Shown: positions 1-7,816, counted from the stretch's first letter. The stretch: DNA of 35,859 nucleotides from Chloroflexota bacterium (GCA_026713245.1 JAPOOU010000098.1:1-35859), one strand, 5' to 3'. Numbers and translations are program-made. The notes: generated by a model not told the origin, from the sequence alone.

Positions 1-2
1 AA

Positions 3-221
3 TCAGATTCTGGACGTATCGGACGCGCTTCTGATGAATCTTCCACGTTACCAAGTACGCTGGATTTGCCACAGGACTTCACTGGGGCTTCGCGCCAGTC
101 GTATGCAGGTCCTCGCAGTAAAACGCCAACACATGACCAGCAAATCTTATCGCAATATGCGCTGTTTTCAACAGCGAATAGCGCTTGTGCAGCGTTGTTT
201 CTAAGATATGATGATGAGTAG
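3..221 (+). CDS. Possible 3' end of an unrecognised gene (cut by left edge)
   Basis: Seventy-two codons are open in the third frame from the window edge to a TAG, 18 bases before the yraN start. The peptide is rich in Ser, Thr, Asp, Gln and Ala and looks like a polar, perhaps disordered tail. I recognise no domain. Frame one is also open, to a TAA at 202-204, but its peptide is rich in Arg and Cys and looks less like a protein. The third frame would place the gene on the same strand as yraN and close to it. It may equally be non-coding sequence, and without the upstream part nothing can be said of its function. Confidence 0.3.
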   Translation, partial: SDSGRIGRASDESSTLPSTLDLPQDFTGASRQSYAGPRSKTPTHDQQILSQYALFSTANSACAALFLRYDDE

Positions 222-239
222 CCAAATCATGGAAACAAG

Positions 240-605
240 ATGACCCATTCTGCTCGCTCGCTCGGCGCCCGGGGCGAATCCCTCGCCCGTCAATATCTCA
301 TCAATCAAGGCTATGAGATTGTCACCAGCAACTGGTCGACGCGATATGGCGAGATCGACATTGTCGCGCGATCCAATGGCGTCATCGTATTTGTTGAAGT
401 GAAGACGAGACAAGGCCGGGATACCGAATCGGCTTTCGCCGGCATTAGCCGAGCCAAACATGAAAGGCTCGTCAAGGCAGCCTATCAGTACATCCACGAG
501 CACGAGCCGGATGACGCGCGCTGGCGCATGGACGCCATAGGCATCGCCTTGCATGGCCAAGGGCAGCCTGTCATTGATCATGTTGAGGATGCCTTTGACT
601 GGTAA
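240..605 (+). CDS. yraN: YraN / UPF0102 family nuclease-fold protein
   Basis: This 121-residue protein has the length and signature of UPF0102 (YraN). It has an N-terminal GARGE motif, then YGEIDIVAR around residues 36-44 and FVEVKTR around 51-57. The Asp40, Glu53 and Lys55 pattern is the D-ExK core of the restriction-endonuclease-like (Holliday junction resolvase-like) fold. The family is widespread, and its cellular role and substrate are not firmly established. The ATG at 240 is preceded by a GGAA element at fair spacing. The 3' end overlaps the start of miaA by 17 bases, so the two are probably co-transcribed and translationally coupled. The family call is secure; activity is not shown. 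Confidence 0.9.
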   Translation: MTHSARSLGARGESLARQYLINQGYEIVTSNWSTRYGEIDIVARSNGVIVFVEVKTRQGRDTESAFAGISRAKHERLVKAAYQYIHEHEPDDARWRMDAIGIALHGQGQPVIDHVEDAFDW

Positions 606-1530
606 AGCGCCCCCGCTCCTTATCCTTCTCGGTCCCACCGGCGTCGGAAAGACCCAAGTGGCCATCGAGCTGGCGCTGCGCTTGAACGGGGAAATCGTCG
701 GCGCGGACAGCCGTCAGATCTATCGCTATCTGGATATCGGCACGGCGAAACCGACGCCGGAGCAAAGGTCCCTGGTTCCCCATCACTTGATAGATTTTGT
801 CGCGCCGGACAGCAATTTGAGCCTGGCCGAATACCAGGACCTGGCCTACCGCTGCATTGACGGATTGCACGCCAGGGGAAAGCTGCCGCTGCTCGTCGGC
901 GGCAGCGGTCAATACATCACTGCCGTCGAGGAAGGCTGGTCCATCCCGCGCGTGCCGCCCAATCAGGAATTGCGCGCAGAACTGGAAGCCTTTGTAGCGG
1001 ATCATTCGGCGGGGGCCCTGCACGAAAAGCTGCGGCAAGCAGACCCGCTCGCCGCCGAGCGCATCCACCCCAACAACTATCGTCGCGTCATACGCGCCCT
1101 CGAGGTCCATACGCTCACCGGTCAAGCCATTAGCAAGCTGCAAGAGAAGAAGCCCCCGCCCTACAGGATCCTTAGGCTGGGATTGCGCCTGGATCGCGCT
1201 CTTCTCTACCCGCGCGTTGACGCGCGCCTTGACAGTATGATCGAAGCCGGCTTTGTCCGCGAAGTGCGGAACCTGCTCGATTTGGGATTCGAGCGCGACT
1301 TGCCGTCAATGAGCGGGCTCGGCTACCTGGAGATCGCCGAGCACCTGCTGGATGGCGCGCCGCTGGATGCGGCGATCGAACGCAGTAAATTCAGCACACA
1401 TGATTTCATCCGCCGGCAGGACGTGTGGTTTCGCGGGCACGACAACGGGATTCTATGGCATAATGTTGATGAAACTGACGCCGACTTCCTGGCAAAAATC
1501 GTGACCGACTGGATAGGACAATATCCGTGA
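589..1530 (+). CDS. miaA: tRNA dimethylallyltransferase MiaA
   Basis: MiaA transfers a dimethylallyl group to N6 of A37 in tRNAs that read codons starting with U, the first step towards ms2i6A. The protein (313 aa, normal for the family) begins with a P-loop GPTGVGKT at residues 15-22. The catalytic-Asp motif DSRQIYR follows near residue 40, then IGTAKP, and a GGSGQYI motif in place of the usual GGTGLY. ATG codons lie in frame at 553, 580 and 589. I chose 589 because family members start only a few residues before the P-loop; the longer forms add a tail with no family match. The stop overlaps the GTG start of the next gene (GTGA). Function is confident; the exact start is not. Confidence 0.93.
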   Translation: MPLTGKAPPLLILLGPTGVGKTQVAIELALRLNGEIVGADSRQIYRYLDIGTAKPTPEQRSLVPHHLIDFVAPDSNLSLAEYQDLAYRCIDGLHARGKLPLLVGGSGQYITAVEEGWSIPRVPPNQELRAELEAFVADHSAGALHEKLRQADPLAAERIHPNNYRRVIRALEVHTLTGQAISKLQEKKPPPYRILRLGLRLDRALLYPRVDARLDSMIEAGFVREVRNLLDLGFERDLPSMSGLGYLEIAEHLLDGAPLDAAIERSKFSTHDFIRRQDVWFRGHDNGILWHNVDETDADFLAKIVTDWIGQYP

Positions 1531-2216
1531 CAGACGTCGTTCCCGCCGACGCCGGCTACAATCCCAATCCTTTCATTGGCATCATTTTGTTGATCGTCCT
1601 GCTGGTCTTCGTCTTGCCCGATCGCCTGCCGCAATTCATCTCGGATTTGTCGCCCTATTTGTTCGCCGGCATTCCCTGCGCCCGCCTGCCGGCGGCTCGA
1701 GACCTGGCGGCGCATCAGTCGGTAATCGGGCGCTCGGTCCAAGACCCGCTTCAGCTCGCGGTCGCGCCCGCAGCGCCCCAGGAAAACGGCGCCTTGCTCG
1801 TCCGATTAACCGTTACCAATCTATCACTGGGTACGCTGCCGATTGTATTTCAAGAGGACAACATCGCGGTCGCCGCCGGCGACGACGAGAGCAACGGCTT
1901 TGGCTTTATTGTTGAGCCAGAGCCGGCTGAAGGAACGCGCCGTCGGCAGACGCCTGATCCCGACGGTTACGAAGAGTCGGATATACGGCTGTTGGGACCG
2001 CGCCAGCGTTGCGCGCATGCGCTAGACCTTATTGCATCGCAAGACATGATAGACAATGGCGGATCGATCCGCGCCTACTACAGGATGTCCCTTGCCGGCG
2101 TACATCAGACACAGAGCGAGGGAGCGCGATTGATTTATGCCGACCAGGGACTCGACTACTTGAGCGAGGGGGTCGTTTTCTCGGCATCAGTTGATATCGA
2201 AGCGGGCGAAGGATGA
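1527..2216 (+). CDS. Membrane-anchored protein of unknown function
   Basis: I do not recognise this 229-residue protein. A short N-terminal stretch is followed by one strongly hydrophobic segment (about residues 16-30, rich in Ile, Leu and Val). The next ~195 residues are soluble, with predicted beta character and many Asp and Glu. The segment could act as an uncleaved signal anchor, leaving the C-terminal part outside the membrane. Cysteines occur near residue 51 and in the middle of the soluble part. The GTG start overlaps the miaA stop (GTGA), which implies translational coupling to miaA. No enzyme motif is visible. The gene sits between miaA and moaC, which gives no clear functional clue. 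Confidence 0.75.
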   Translation: MTDVVPADAGYNPNPFIGIILLIVLLVFVLPDRLPQFISDLSPYLFAGIPCARLPAARDLAAHQSVIGRSVQDPLQLAVAPAAPQENGALLVRLTVTNLSLGTLPIVFQEDNIAVAAGDDESNGFGFIVEPEPAEGTRRRQTPDPDGYEESDIRLLGPRQRCAHALDLIASQDMIDNGGSIRAYYRMSLAGVHQTQSEGARLIYADQGLDYLSEGVVFSASVDIEAGEG

Positions 2217-2281
2217 GCCGGCGCCAATCAAGCAAAGCGGTCAGCAGGCGATGCACGTAGATATAATCGACAGGAAGTCCG

Positions 2282-2812
2282 ATGGCAAGCGATGACAAAC
2301 TGACACATTTGGACGCTGATGGTCAGGTCTCTATGGTAGATGTTGGCGCCAAGCCCATAAGCGACCGGATAGCCATTGCTGCCGGCAGCGTCGTGATGAA
2401 AGCCGAGACCCTGGCAATGATTCGAGCAGGCAATCTCAAGAAAGGAGACCTGCTGGGCGCCGCCCGCATTGCTGGCATCATGGGCGCCAAGCGCACGGCC
2501 GATCTCATCCCGCTCTGCCATCCCATCGCCCTGGACAAGATCTCGCTCGACCTGGCATTTGACGACAGCAACAGCGCGATTGACATTGTCGCAACGGTCA
2601 AAACCAGCGGCGTGACCGGGGTGGAAATGGAAGCCTTGACTGCCGTGTCCGTTGCGGCCTTGACGATTTACGATATGGCAAAAGCAGTCGATCGCGAGAT
2701 GAAGCTCACAAATATTCGCTTGCTGGAAAAACGCGGCGGTACGCGGGGCGACTTTCGGGCAGCGCAGCCGCTCGGCGGCGGCGATAAAGTCTGCCGCGCT
2801 CCCACAGAATAG
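2282..2812 (+). CDS. moaC: Cyclic pyranopterin monophosphate synthase MoaC
   Basis: MoaC works with MoaA to turn GTP into cyclic pyranopterin monophosphate, the first intermediate of molybdenum cofactor synthesis. The family signatures appear in order: LTHLDADG and MVDV near the N-terminus, [27 protein letters not shown] (with the active-site His), then [18 protein letters not shown] and AKAVDREM. Length (176 aa) is slightly above the usual 155-165, with extra residues at the C-terminus. An AGGA element lies seven bases before the ATG. The next gene makes the MoaD and MoaE parts, so two steps of the pathway sit side by side. moeA, the last step, lies 26 kb away in the same window; moaA is not seen here. 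Confidence 0.95.
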   Translation: MASDDKLTHLDADGQVSMVDVGAKPISDRIAIAAGSVVMKAETLAMIRAGNLKKGDLLGAARIAGIMGAKRTADLIPLCHPIALDKISLDLAFDDSNSAIDIVATVKTSGVTGVEMEALTAVSVAALTIYDMAKAVDREMKLTNIRLLEKRGGTRGDFRAAQPLGGGDKVCRAPTE

Positions 2813-2822
2813 CAGACCTTTT

Positions 2823-2838
2823 CGTCGCATGAGCGACG
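2823..2838 (+). other. Intergenic stem-loop between moaC and moaDE
   Basis: A perfect 6-bp stem (CGTCGC / GCGACG) closes a 4-base loop (ATGA) between the moaC stop and the ribosome site of the next gene. No T-run follows it, so it is not a classical terminator. It may tune the ratio of the two products or protect the upstream transcript. The role is inference only, and chance is possible for a short stem in GC-rich DNA. Confidence 0.3.
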
Positions 2839-2863
2839 CGGTTCATCAAACGAAAGGACCAAT

Positions 2864-3595
2864 ATGCAGGTAAGAGTGCTCTTCTTCGCCACCTTGCGCG
2901 ATCTAGTGGGCGCGCGAGAACTGACGGTCGAAATGACCGTAGCAAGCAGCTCTGTCGCGCAACTGAAGCAAACCTTGATCGCGACTTACCCGGCCATAAA
3001 GGACAACCTGGGCATTGCGCTTGCCGCCGTCAACGAAGAATACGCATTTGACAGGGATAGCATTCAGGACGGCGATGAAGTGGCTTTTTTTCCGCCCGTC
3101 AGCGGTGGATCACTGGAGGCCCGCGAACGGCCGGAGATTTTCCGCCTCCCTGATCAGGCGATTGACCATGACGAGATTATCGCGGCAATTACTACGGCGC
3201 GCACGGGCGCGGCCTGTCTGTTCACTGGCCTGGTCCGCGGCCAGACAGAAAAGGATGGCCATCTTCCTCGAACCGAGTCGCTGGAATACGAGGCATACCG
3301 GCCGATGGCGCTGGCAAAGATGAAACAGGTCGCGGAAGAGATCCGCGGAAGATGGCAAAAAGTTGAAGGTATCGCAATCGTCCAGCGGATCGGCAAGCTG
3401 CAAGTCGGCGAAAACACTGTCCTCATCGCCTGTTCGTCGCCACACCGCGACGACGGCTGTTTCGAAGCCGCGCGCTACGGCATTGACCGTCTTAAGGAAA
3501 TCGTCCCGGTGTGGAAAAAGGAAATCGGCACGGACGGTCAAGCCTGGGTTGAAGGCAGCTATCGGCCAAAGATTGAGGATCAGGCGGAATCATAA
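2864..3595 (+). CDS. moaX: Fused molybdopterin synthase (MoaD-MoaE)
   Basis: This 243-residue protein joins both subunits of molybdopterin synthase, which puts two sulfurs into cyclic pyranopterin monophosphate. Residues 1-82 are a MoaD ubiquitin-like sulfur carrier ending in Gly81-Gly82. Residues 83-243 are MoaE, with LEYEAYRPMA, a VGE near the middle, SSPHRDDGCF and the C-terminal VPVWKKE. In separate MoaD the terminal Gly must be free to form a thiocarboxylate; here Ser83 follows directly. The fused MoaX of Mycobacterium tuberculosis has the same arrangement and is cut after its Gly-Gly pair. By analogy this protein is likely processed too, but no protease for it is visible nearby. An AAAGGA ribosome site precedes the ATG. 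Confidence 0.93.
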   Translation: MQVRVLFFATLRDLVGARELTVEMTVASSSVAQLKQTLIATYPAIKDNLGIALAAVNEEYAFDRDSIQDGDEVAFFPPVSGGSLEARERPEIFRLPDQAIDHDEIIAAITTARTGAACLFTGLVRGQTEKDGHLPRTESLEYEAYRPMALAKMKQVAEEIRGRWQKVEGIAIVQRIGKLQVGENTVLIACSSPHRDDGCFEAARYGIDRLKEIVPVWKKEIGTDGQAWVEGSYRPKIEDQAES

Positions 3596-3680
3596 TCTGG
3601 CGCTTGTCCTCAAGCCGCGCTACACAGGCGCGTCAAACAAGATTCTCCCGCCAGCACAGTCGCATCTGCAAAGTAGAGGC

Positions 3681-4430
3681 ATGTCAAAGTCCCACAACAA
3701 GATAAGTAGTTTTCAGAATATCCTTGGCGTGCGCTTCCATGATCCGGATTTGCTGACCCAAGCATTGACCCATCGTTCATTCGTCAACGAATTCGCCGAT
3801 GAGGACAGTTCAATTCGAGACAATGAAAGGCTGGAATTTCTCGGCGACGCCGTGCTGGACATAATTGTCGCTGACATGCTGTTTCAGAAGTACCCCGATG
3901 TTTCCGAAGGCGAACTGACCCAGTTGCGCGCTGCGCTTGTGAGAACCGAATCACTGGCGCATTTCGGAACACAATGCCAGCTCGGTGAGTTTCTGCGTCT
4001 AGGTCATGGCGAGGAAATCACCGGCGGACGCCAGCGAATCACGATTTTGTGCCGCGCCTTTGAAGCGGTCATCGGCGCCATGTACCTCGACAGCGGCATG
4101 GAAGCCGTCAAGGGTTTCGTCTTGCCTAGCCTGCTGGAATTGCTCGACTACGTGATCGAAAACAATCTGCATCTCGATGCTCGCAGTGAATTGCAGGAGC
4201 AGATTCAAGCGCGGCTGAGGATCACGCCCAGTTACAGATTGGCTGACGCGCAGGGACCTGACCACGCCCGCGAATTCCGCGTTGAGGTCTCGATCGGGGA
4301 AAGCATCATCGGCAGCGGGAGCGGCGCCAGCAAACGCGCCGCGGCTCAAGACGCCGCGCGCGCCGCGCTGCAGCAACTGGAAGCTGTCGGACTGCCGGAG
4401 TTGAATGAAAAGGATGATCAGCTGGAATAG
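3681..4430 (+). CDS. rnc: Ribonuclease III, with an altered active-site residue
   Basis: RNase III cuts double-stranded RNA in rRNA maturation and mRNA control. The 249-residue protein has the nuclease domain signature NERLEFLGDAVL at 48-59 and the usual C-terminal double-stranded RNA-binding domain (about 170-238, ending in GASKRAAAQDAA). The acidic residues matching E. coli Glu38, Glu41, Asp45, Glu65 and Glu117 are present as Glu49, Glu52, Asp56, Glu76 and Glu128. The position matching E. coli Asp114 is Arg125 (ILCRAFEA instead of the usual LADxFEA). The frame is open far upstream, but the ATG at 3681 with AGAGG before it gives the normal family length. Its stop lies one base from the end of the convergent helicase gene. 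Confidence 0.92.
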   Translation: MSKSHNKISSFQNILGVRFHDPDLLTQALTHRSFVNEFADEDSSIRDNERLEFLGDAVLDIIVADMLFQKYPDVSEGELTQLRAALVRTESLAHFGTQCQLGEFLRLGHGEEITGGRQRITILCRAFEAVIGAMYLDSGMEAVKGFVLPSLLELLDYVIENNLHLDARSELQEQIQARLRITPSYRLADAQGPDHAREFRVEVSIGESIIGSGSGASKRAAAQDAARAALQQLEAVGLPELNEKDDQLE

Positions 4431-4431
4431 C

Positions 4432-6558
4432 TTAGCGCCGCCGCCGGCGAAAGCACTTCTCGCAGATGCGATAGCGATGGCCGGATGGCAATGTCCCGCC
4501 GCAAGATCTGCAGCGCCTGGCCATATCCAGATTCCTAAGTAATGCCTCATCTATCGATAGCGACCATTCGCGCCGCTCTTCGCGCGCTTGGGCATGCGCC
4601 TCGCAGTACTGACTGAATTCCTTACGACGCGACAACCACAAATAGATATCGGCACAGGCGATTGCTAGTTCTGTCGCTTCCAGATCCGCTGAGTTGAGGA
4701 TCGGCGATGGCGCCGCGGGCGGCAAGGGAATCTGATAGCCTTCGAGGATCATATGCGCGCAATCCAGCCAGTAGGTTCGCGTGGTCTTGCGCGCCGGCGC
4801 ATTGACTAGCTGTAAAGCATTTGCCAAGCCCAATCTCTCGATTTCATCATCGGCGAGCATTTTCGCCAATTCAGTTCGCTCGACCAAGTCAGCCGTCGTG
4901 ATGACCGCGCGCAACTCTTTCGGGATCGACTCCAGCGCCGCCCATTGCGCCAACTGCTCCGCCAGGTTGCCCGGGATCAGGCGCAGATCGTCCACTGTCG
5001 GCGCCACGCGAGCAAAGGTCAGCGTCGGCGGCTCCCGGTCATAGAGTTCGCGAATGGTACTCAATTGCTCCTTGCTGGTGGCGCTGATGAGCCCGGTCTT
5101 GGACAGGCCATAGCGGCCGGCGCGACCGCCGATCTGCTGCACCTCGCTCGGGTACAAGACGCGATCATTCTTGCCGTCGAACTTCTCCGTATCATAAAAG
5201 CAGACCACATCCGCCGGCAGATTCAGGCCCATACCTACAGCGTCCGTCGCGACGCAAATCTCGGTTTCGCCTTCCGCAAACCGATCCGCCTGCCGACGTC
5301 GTACCTCGGGCGGCAAGCTGCCATAGACCACCGAGACTGCACGCCCCAGCCGCTCCAGGTTCATTTTTAATTCCAGAACAGCCTGGCGAGAGAAGGCCAC
5401 CAGTATCGTATAGGGAGGCAAGGTCTCCAGGGTGTGATGCTCTTGGGAAACTGCGATCGGCGCCAGCCGCTGATGCTCCACGACCTCGCAGGGGATTTCC
5501 GCCGCGGCAGCCAACACTTCGATCAAGCCGCGCGCAGTCGGCGGCCCGATGATGTGCATTTCCGGCGCAGTCGACTCCATCATCGCCCGCGTCCAGGCCC
5601 AGCCGCGGTCGGCGTCCGCGAGCATCTGCGCTTCGTCGACAATGACACAATCTCCGCTGTTCGCGGGATTGAACATTTCGATGGTAGCGGCTGTGAGCCT
5701 GGCGCCCTCCACCGGGATGTATTCCTCTCCGGTCAGCAGACTGCAAGCCACGCCCTCTCCGTTGAGACGGTCAAAGATCTCGTAAGCCAGCAAGCGCAAA
5801 GGCGCGAGGTACCAGCCCGACCCCGCTTCCTTCAGCGCGTCCAGCGCGTCATGGGTCTTTCCGCTATTGGGCGCGCCAATATGCAAATAGATTTTCTGTT
5901 GATCCCGATAGGGATAACGCCACTGGGGAAAGGCGTCGATCAGCCGGTTGCGCAACTTGCTCTGCGCTTCTTGTCGCTTGCGCCTTCGACCGCGATTGCC
6001 CCGCCGTCGCCGGCGTCGCTCGCGAGCCGGCGCTGCCTGGTCACCGCCCGCGATGTCGCGGAATTCGACATAAGTCTCGGGTAAAGTCCACAAGCCACGC
6101 ACATCGCGCCATATTATGCCCTTGCCCGGGATGCCCGCTTGTTGCAGCCATGCCTTCATCGTTTCCTGGTCGACCGACAGTACCGACTTCAAATCTTGCG
6201 GGCGCACGCGTTCGTAACCGGCGATCATCTCGCGCAAGTCGAGATCTTCCGCGGTCGGACGGAAACTAAACACAGGAAAGCGCATGGTCCCGTTTGGATC
6301 CAGAAAGCTGTCCAGCGCCAGTTCTTTGGCTGCCCGTCTCAAAGTTGAGGGCTTGACGCCGACCAATTGCGCCGCTTGCTCAAGCGTGTAGCTGCGCGCG
6401 GCAACTCGTGATTCCGCGGAATCATCGTTGGCGGGTCCCGGTTTTCGCGAATCCCGCAGCGCGTCCCCGCACAACTCGAGCACGCTGCGCCAGTCCTCGT
6501 CATCGCCCACCGTCGTCTGCTGCAGGTCTTCCAAGACCTGCTCTGCATCAATAGTCAA
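4432..6558 (-). CDS. SUV3-like RNA helicase with HTH-like N-terminus and C-terminal zinc ribbon
   Basis: This 708-residue protein carries a superfamily 2 helicase core most like SUV3, the mitochondrial RNA degradosome helicase. Walker A is GAPNSGKT (228-235), Walker B is VDEAQ followed by DRGWAWTRA, then come VYGSLPPEVR, CVATDAVGMGLNL and QQIGGRAGRYG. Three additions surround the core. Around residues 56-98 lies a helix-turn-helix-like segment (LEQAAQLVGVKPSTLRRAA). At 180-195 there is an Arg-rich patch. At the end sits a four-Cys zinc ribbon (Cys683, 686, 699, 702) and a run of Arg. A TTG start at 6558 is chosen because GGGAG sits seven bases upstream; a TTG at 6579 has no such site. It is the last gene of an operon with HNH and FHA genes. 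The role could be RNA decay or nucleic-acid defence; neither is shown. Confidence 0.85.
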   Translation of the reverse strand: MTIDAEQVLEDLQQTTVGDDEDWRSVLELCGDALRDSRKPGPANDDSAESRVAARSYTLEQAAQLVGVKPSTLRRAAKELALDSFLDPNGTMRFPVFSFRPTAEDLDLREMIAGYERVRPQDLKSVLSVDQETMKAWLQQAGIPGKGIIWRDVRGLWTLPETYVEFRDIAGGDQAAPARERRRRRRGNRGRRRKRQEAQSKLRNRLIDAFPQWRYPYRDQQKIYLHIGAPNSGKTHDALDALKEAGSGWYLAPLRLLAYEIFDRLNGEGVACSLLTGEEYIPVEGARLTAATIEMFNPANSGDCVIVDEAQMLADADRGWAWTRAMMESTAPEMHIIGPPTARGLIEVLAAAAEIPCEVVEHQRLAPIAVSQEHHTLETLPPYTILVAFSRQAVLELKMNLERLGRAVSVVYGSLPPEVRRRQADRFAEGETEICVATDAVGMGLNLPADVVCFYDTEKFDGKNDRVLYPSEVQQIGGRAGRYGLSKTGLISATSKEQLSTIRELYDREPPTLTFARVAPTVDDLRLIPGNLAEQLAQWAALESIPKELRAVITTADLVERTELAKMLADDEIERLGLANALQLVNAPARKTTRTYWLDCAHMILEGYQIPLPPAAPSPILNSADLEATELAIACADIYLWLSRRKEFSQYCEAHAQAREERREWSLSIDEALLRNLDMARRCRSCGGTLPSGHRYRICEKCFRRRRR

Positions 6559-6565
6559 TGTAAAT

Positions 6566-6570
6566 CTCCC
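6566..6570 (-). promoter_or_regulatory. Ribosome-binding site deciding the helicase start
   Basis: On the minus strand this reads GGGAG, seven bases before the TTG at 6558. The alternative TTG at 6579 lies upstream of it and has no Shine-Dalgarno sequence of its own. Confidence 0.6.
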
Positions 6571-6594
6571 AGATGTCAACTTCGGCGAAGCTAT

Positions 6595-7074
6595 CTAGTC
6601 TGTCCAGTTGTACTGGGAAACAGGGGATAGATCATCTTCTACGTCGATTGAGTTCTCATTGGCCGCGGCCGTCGTTTCGTCAAACATCGCAATCTGTCGC
6701 CCGGCATCAATACCACAGGTCTCCAATACGAGAGCGACCAGCCTGGTTTTCTTGCCCGTCTCGCTAAGCACTTCCGCGGCAAATTGCGCCGGCGGCTTAT
6801 TCGCCTTGCGTCGATTGCAGGACAAGCAGGCGACTCCCAAGTTGGCAGGCGCATTGCTGCCGCCGCGCTTCAAGCTGATGATATGATCCAACTCGAAGCC
6901 ACTGCCCACCAGATCGACTTCGCACCATTCACAGCGCCCGGCGGATTCCAGTATGCGATCCCGCAAGAGGGCGGCGTTCAGCCTGTCCCCGGCGCCGACG
7001 GCTTTGGCGCGCGCGTTCAGCCAGGCCGCATATTGCGCCAGCGCCTGAGTGTCTAGTTCATCACGATATTTCAT
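6595..7074 (-). CDS. HNH endonuclease family protein
   Basis: This 159-residue protein has a clear HNH domain. A first zinc pair is CEWC (Cys48, Cys51), then LDHIISLKRGG with Asp63-His64, an Asn in the ANLG turn near residue 78, and a second pair CLSCNRRK (Cys83, Cys86, Asn87). This is the McrA/HNH_5-like fold that cuts DNA with one metal ion. About 45 N-terminal residues are helical, and the ~60-residue C-terminus is not recognised. It is not inside an intron or intein, which argues against a homing enzyme. The ATG overlaps the stop of the FHA gene (ATGA), and the helicase follows after a 36-base gap, so the three are probably one transcript. The target is unknown. Confidence 0.87.
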   Translation of the reverse strand: MKYRDELDTQALAQYAAWLNARAKAVGAGDRLNAALLRDRILESAGRCEWCEVDLVGSGFELDHIISLKRGGSNAPANLGVACLSCNRRKANKPPAQFAAEVLSETGKKTRLVALVLETCGIDAGRQIAMFDETTAAANENSIDVEDDLSPVSQYNWTD

Positions 7075-7766
7075 TCACTGACTTCGATTCGTGGATTATC
7101 CAGGCGGAAGCCATGTCCTCGCACTGTAACAACGAATTGGTGGTCTTCATCAATCTCGGTCAAACGGTCGCGCAATCTGCGAACCAAGGCATCAATCGCT
7201 TGTTCGCTGACTCCGGCGCCCATGGCTTCCGGCCAAACCGCTTCAACCACTTCGTTACGCGTACAAACCCCGCCCTGGCTCGCAAACAGAATCTCCAGCA
7301 GTCGATACTGCGGCAGGCTCAAGGGCGGATCAAGCGCGTGCTCGCCTATGTAGACCTGGCGCGACTCGGGATCCAGCCGCATGCGTGTACCGGTCATCGC
7401 CGCAGACGGAATCACTTCCGGCAACGATCGCGTTGTGGTTGGCGCAGTTGCGCCCGAACCAACGAAGCGTAACCGAATATCCTTGGCGATGCGAATTTCG
7501 TCGCCATCTTCCAATTCGCGCGCGCCCAGCAGTCTATAACCGTTGACCCAGGTGCCGTTCTTGCTATTGTTATCCTCTATCAGACAAGATCCGCCCCGCA
7601 AACGAAACATCAAATGCTGACGCGAGATCTGACGAACTGGAATGACGATATCACAGACATCCTCACGTCCCAAGGTCATTATTTCACGGTTAAGCACCCA
7701 ATGTTGGTTAGTGAGCGAACCGTCAAGCCAAACGATGACCGGGAATTCATCGGAGTCCCGAGACAT
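7071..7766 (-). CDS. FHA domain / winged-helix transcriptional regulator
   Basis: This 231-residue protein joins a forkhead-associated (FHA) domain to an OmpR/PhoB-type winged helix. The FHA part (about 10-100) shows LGRE near 32-35, SRQH at 48-51 and KNGTWVNG at 69-76, the residues that bind phosphothreonine. The C-terminal part (about 125-225) ends with VTVRGHGFRL, the typical wing of OmpR-type DNA-binding domains. Such proteins usually respond to Ser/Thr kinases; none lies in the window. The ATG at 7766 is preceded by AAGGGA at good spacing. An in-frame ATG at 7829 would fall inside the putative -10 box, so it is rejected. It is first in a unit with HNH and helicase genes and may regulate that unit. 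Confidence 0.9.
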   Translation of the reverse strand: MSRDSDEFPVIVWLDGSLTNQHWVLNREIMTLGREDVCDIVIPVRQISRQHLMFRLRGGSCLIEDNNSKNGTWVNGYRLLGARELEDGDEIRIAKDIRLRFVGSGATAPTTTRSLPEVIPSAAMTGTRMRLDPESRQVYIGEHALDPPLSLPQYRLLEILFASQGGVCTRNEVVEAVWPEAMGAGVSEQAIDALVRRLRDRLTEIDEDHQFVVTVRGHGFRLDNPRIEVSE

Positions 7767-7799
7767 GATTGCGCTTCCCTTTCCGCGACATACAAAACT

Positions 7800-7816
7800 G
7801 CAGGTTTCCAACCTGC
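7800..7816. promoter_or_regulatory. Perfect inverted repeat, candidate operator of the FHA-HNH-helicase unit
   Basis: GCAGGTT and AACCTGC face each other across three bases. The repeat lies 33 bases before the FHA start and 11 bases downstream of a TATAAT on the minus strand, so it would overlap or closely follow the transcription start, where repressors often bind. It could also fold as a short hairpin in the leader. The FHA-wHTH protein is the obvious candidate binder, by inference. Confidence 0.5.

Noticed and set aside
571-1143. Long reading frame on the minus strand inside miaA
   Set aside because: It is fully covered by the clear MiaA protein and has no recognisable domain. GC-rich coding DNA produces such shadows often; the same applies to many other opposite-strand frames in gyrA, rpoC and the repeat-protein gene.
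2262-2267. A perfect TATAAT just before moaC
   Set aside because: Transcription would start on the ribosome site, only a few bases before the ATG, and no -35 box fits. It is likely chance, or part of a weak internal start.
6595-7074. HNH gene as a homing endonuclease of an intron or intein
   Set aside because: It is a stand-alone gene overlapping its operon neighbour. No split host gene, splice motif or group I/II intron structure is seen.
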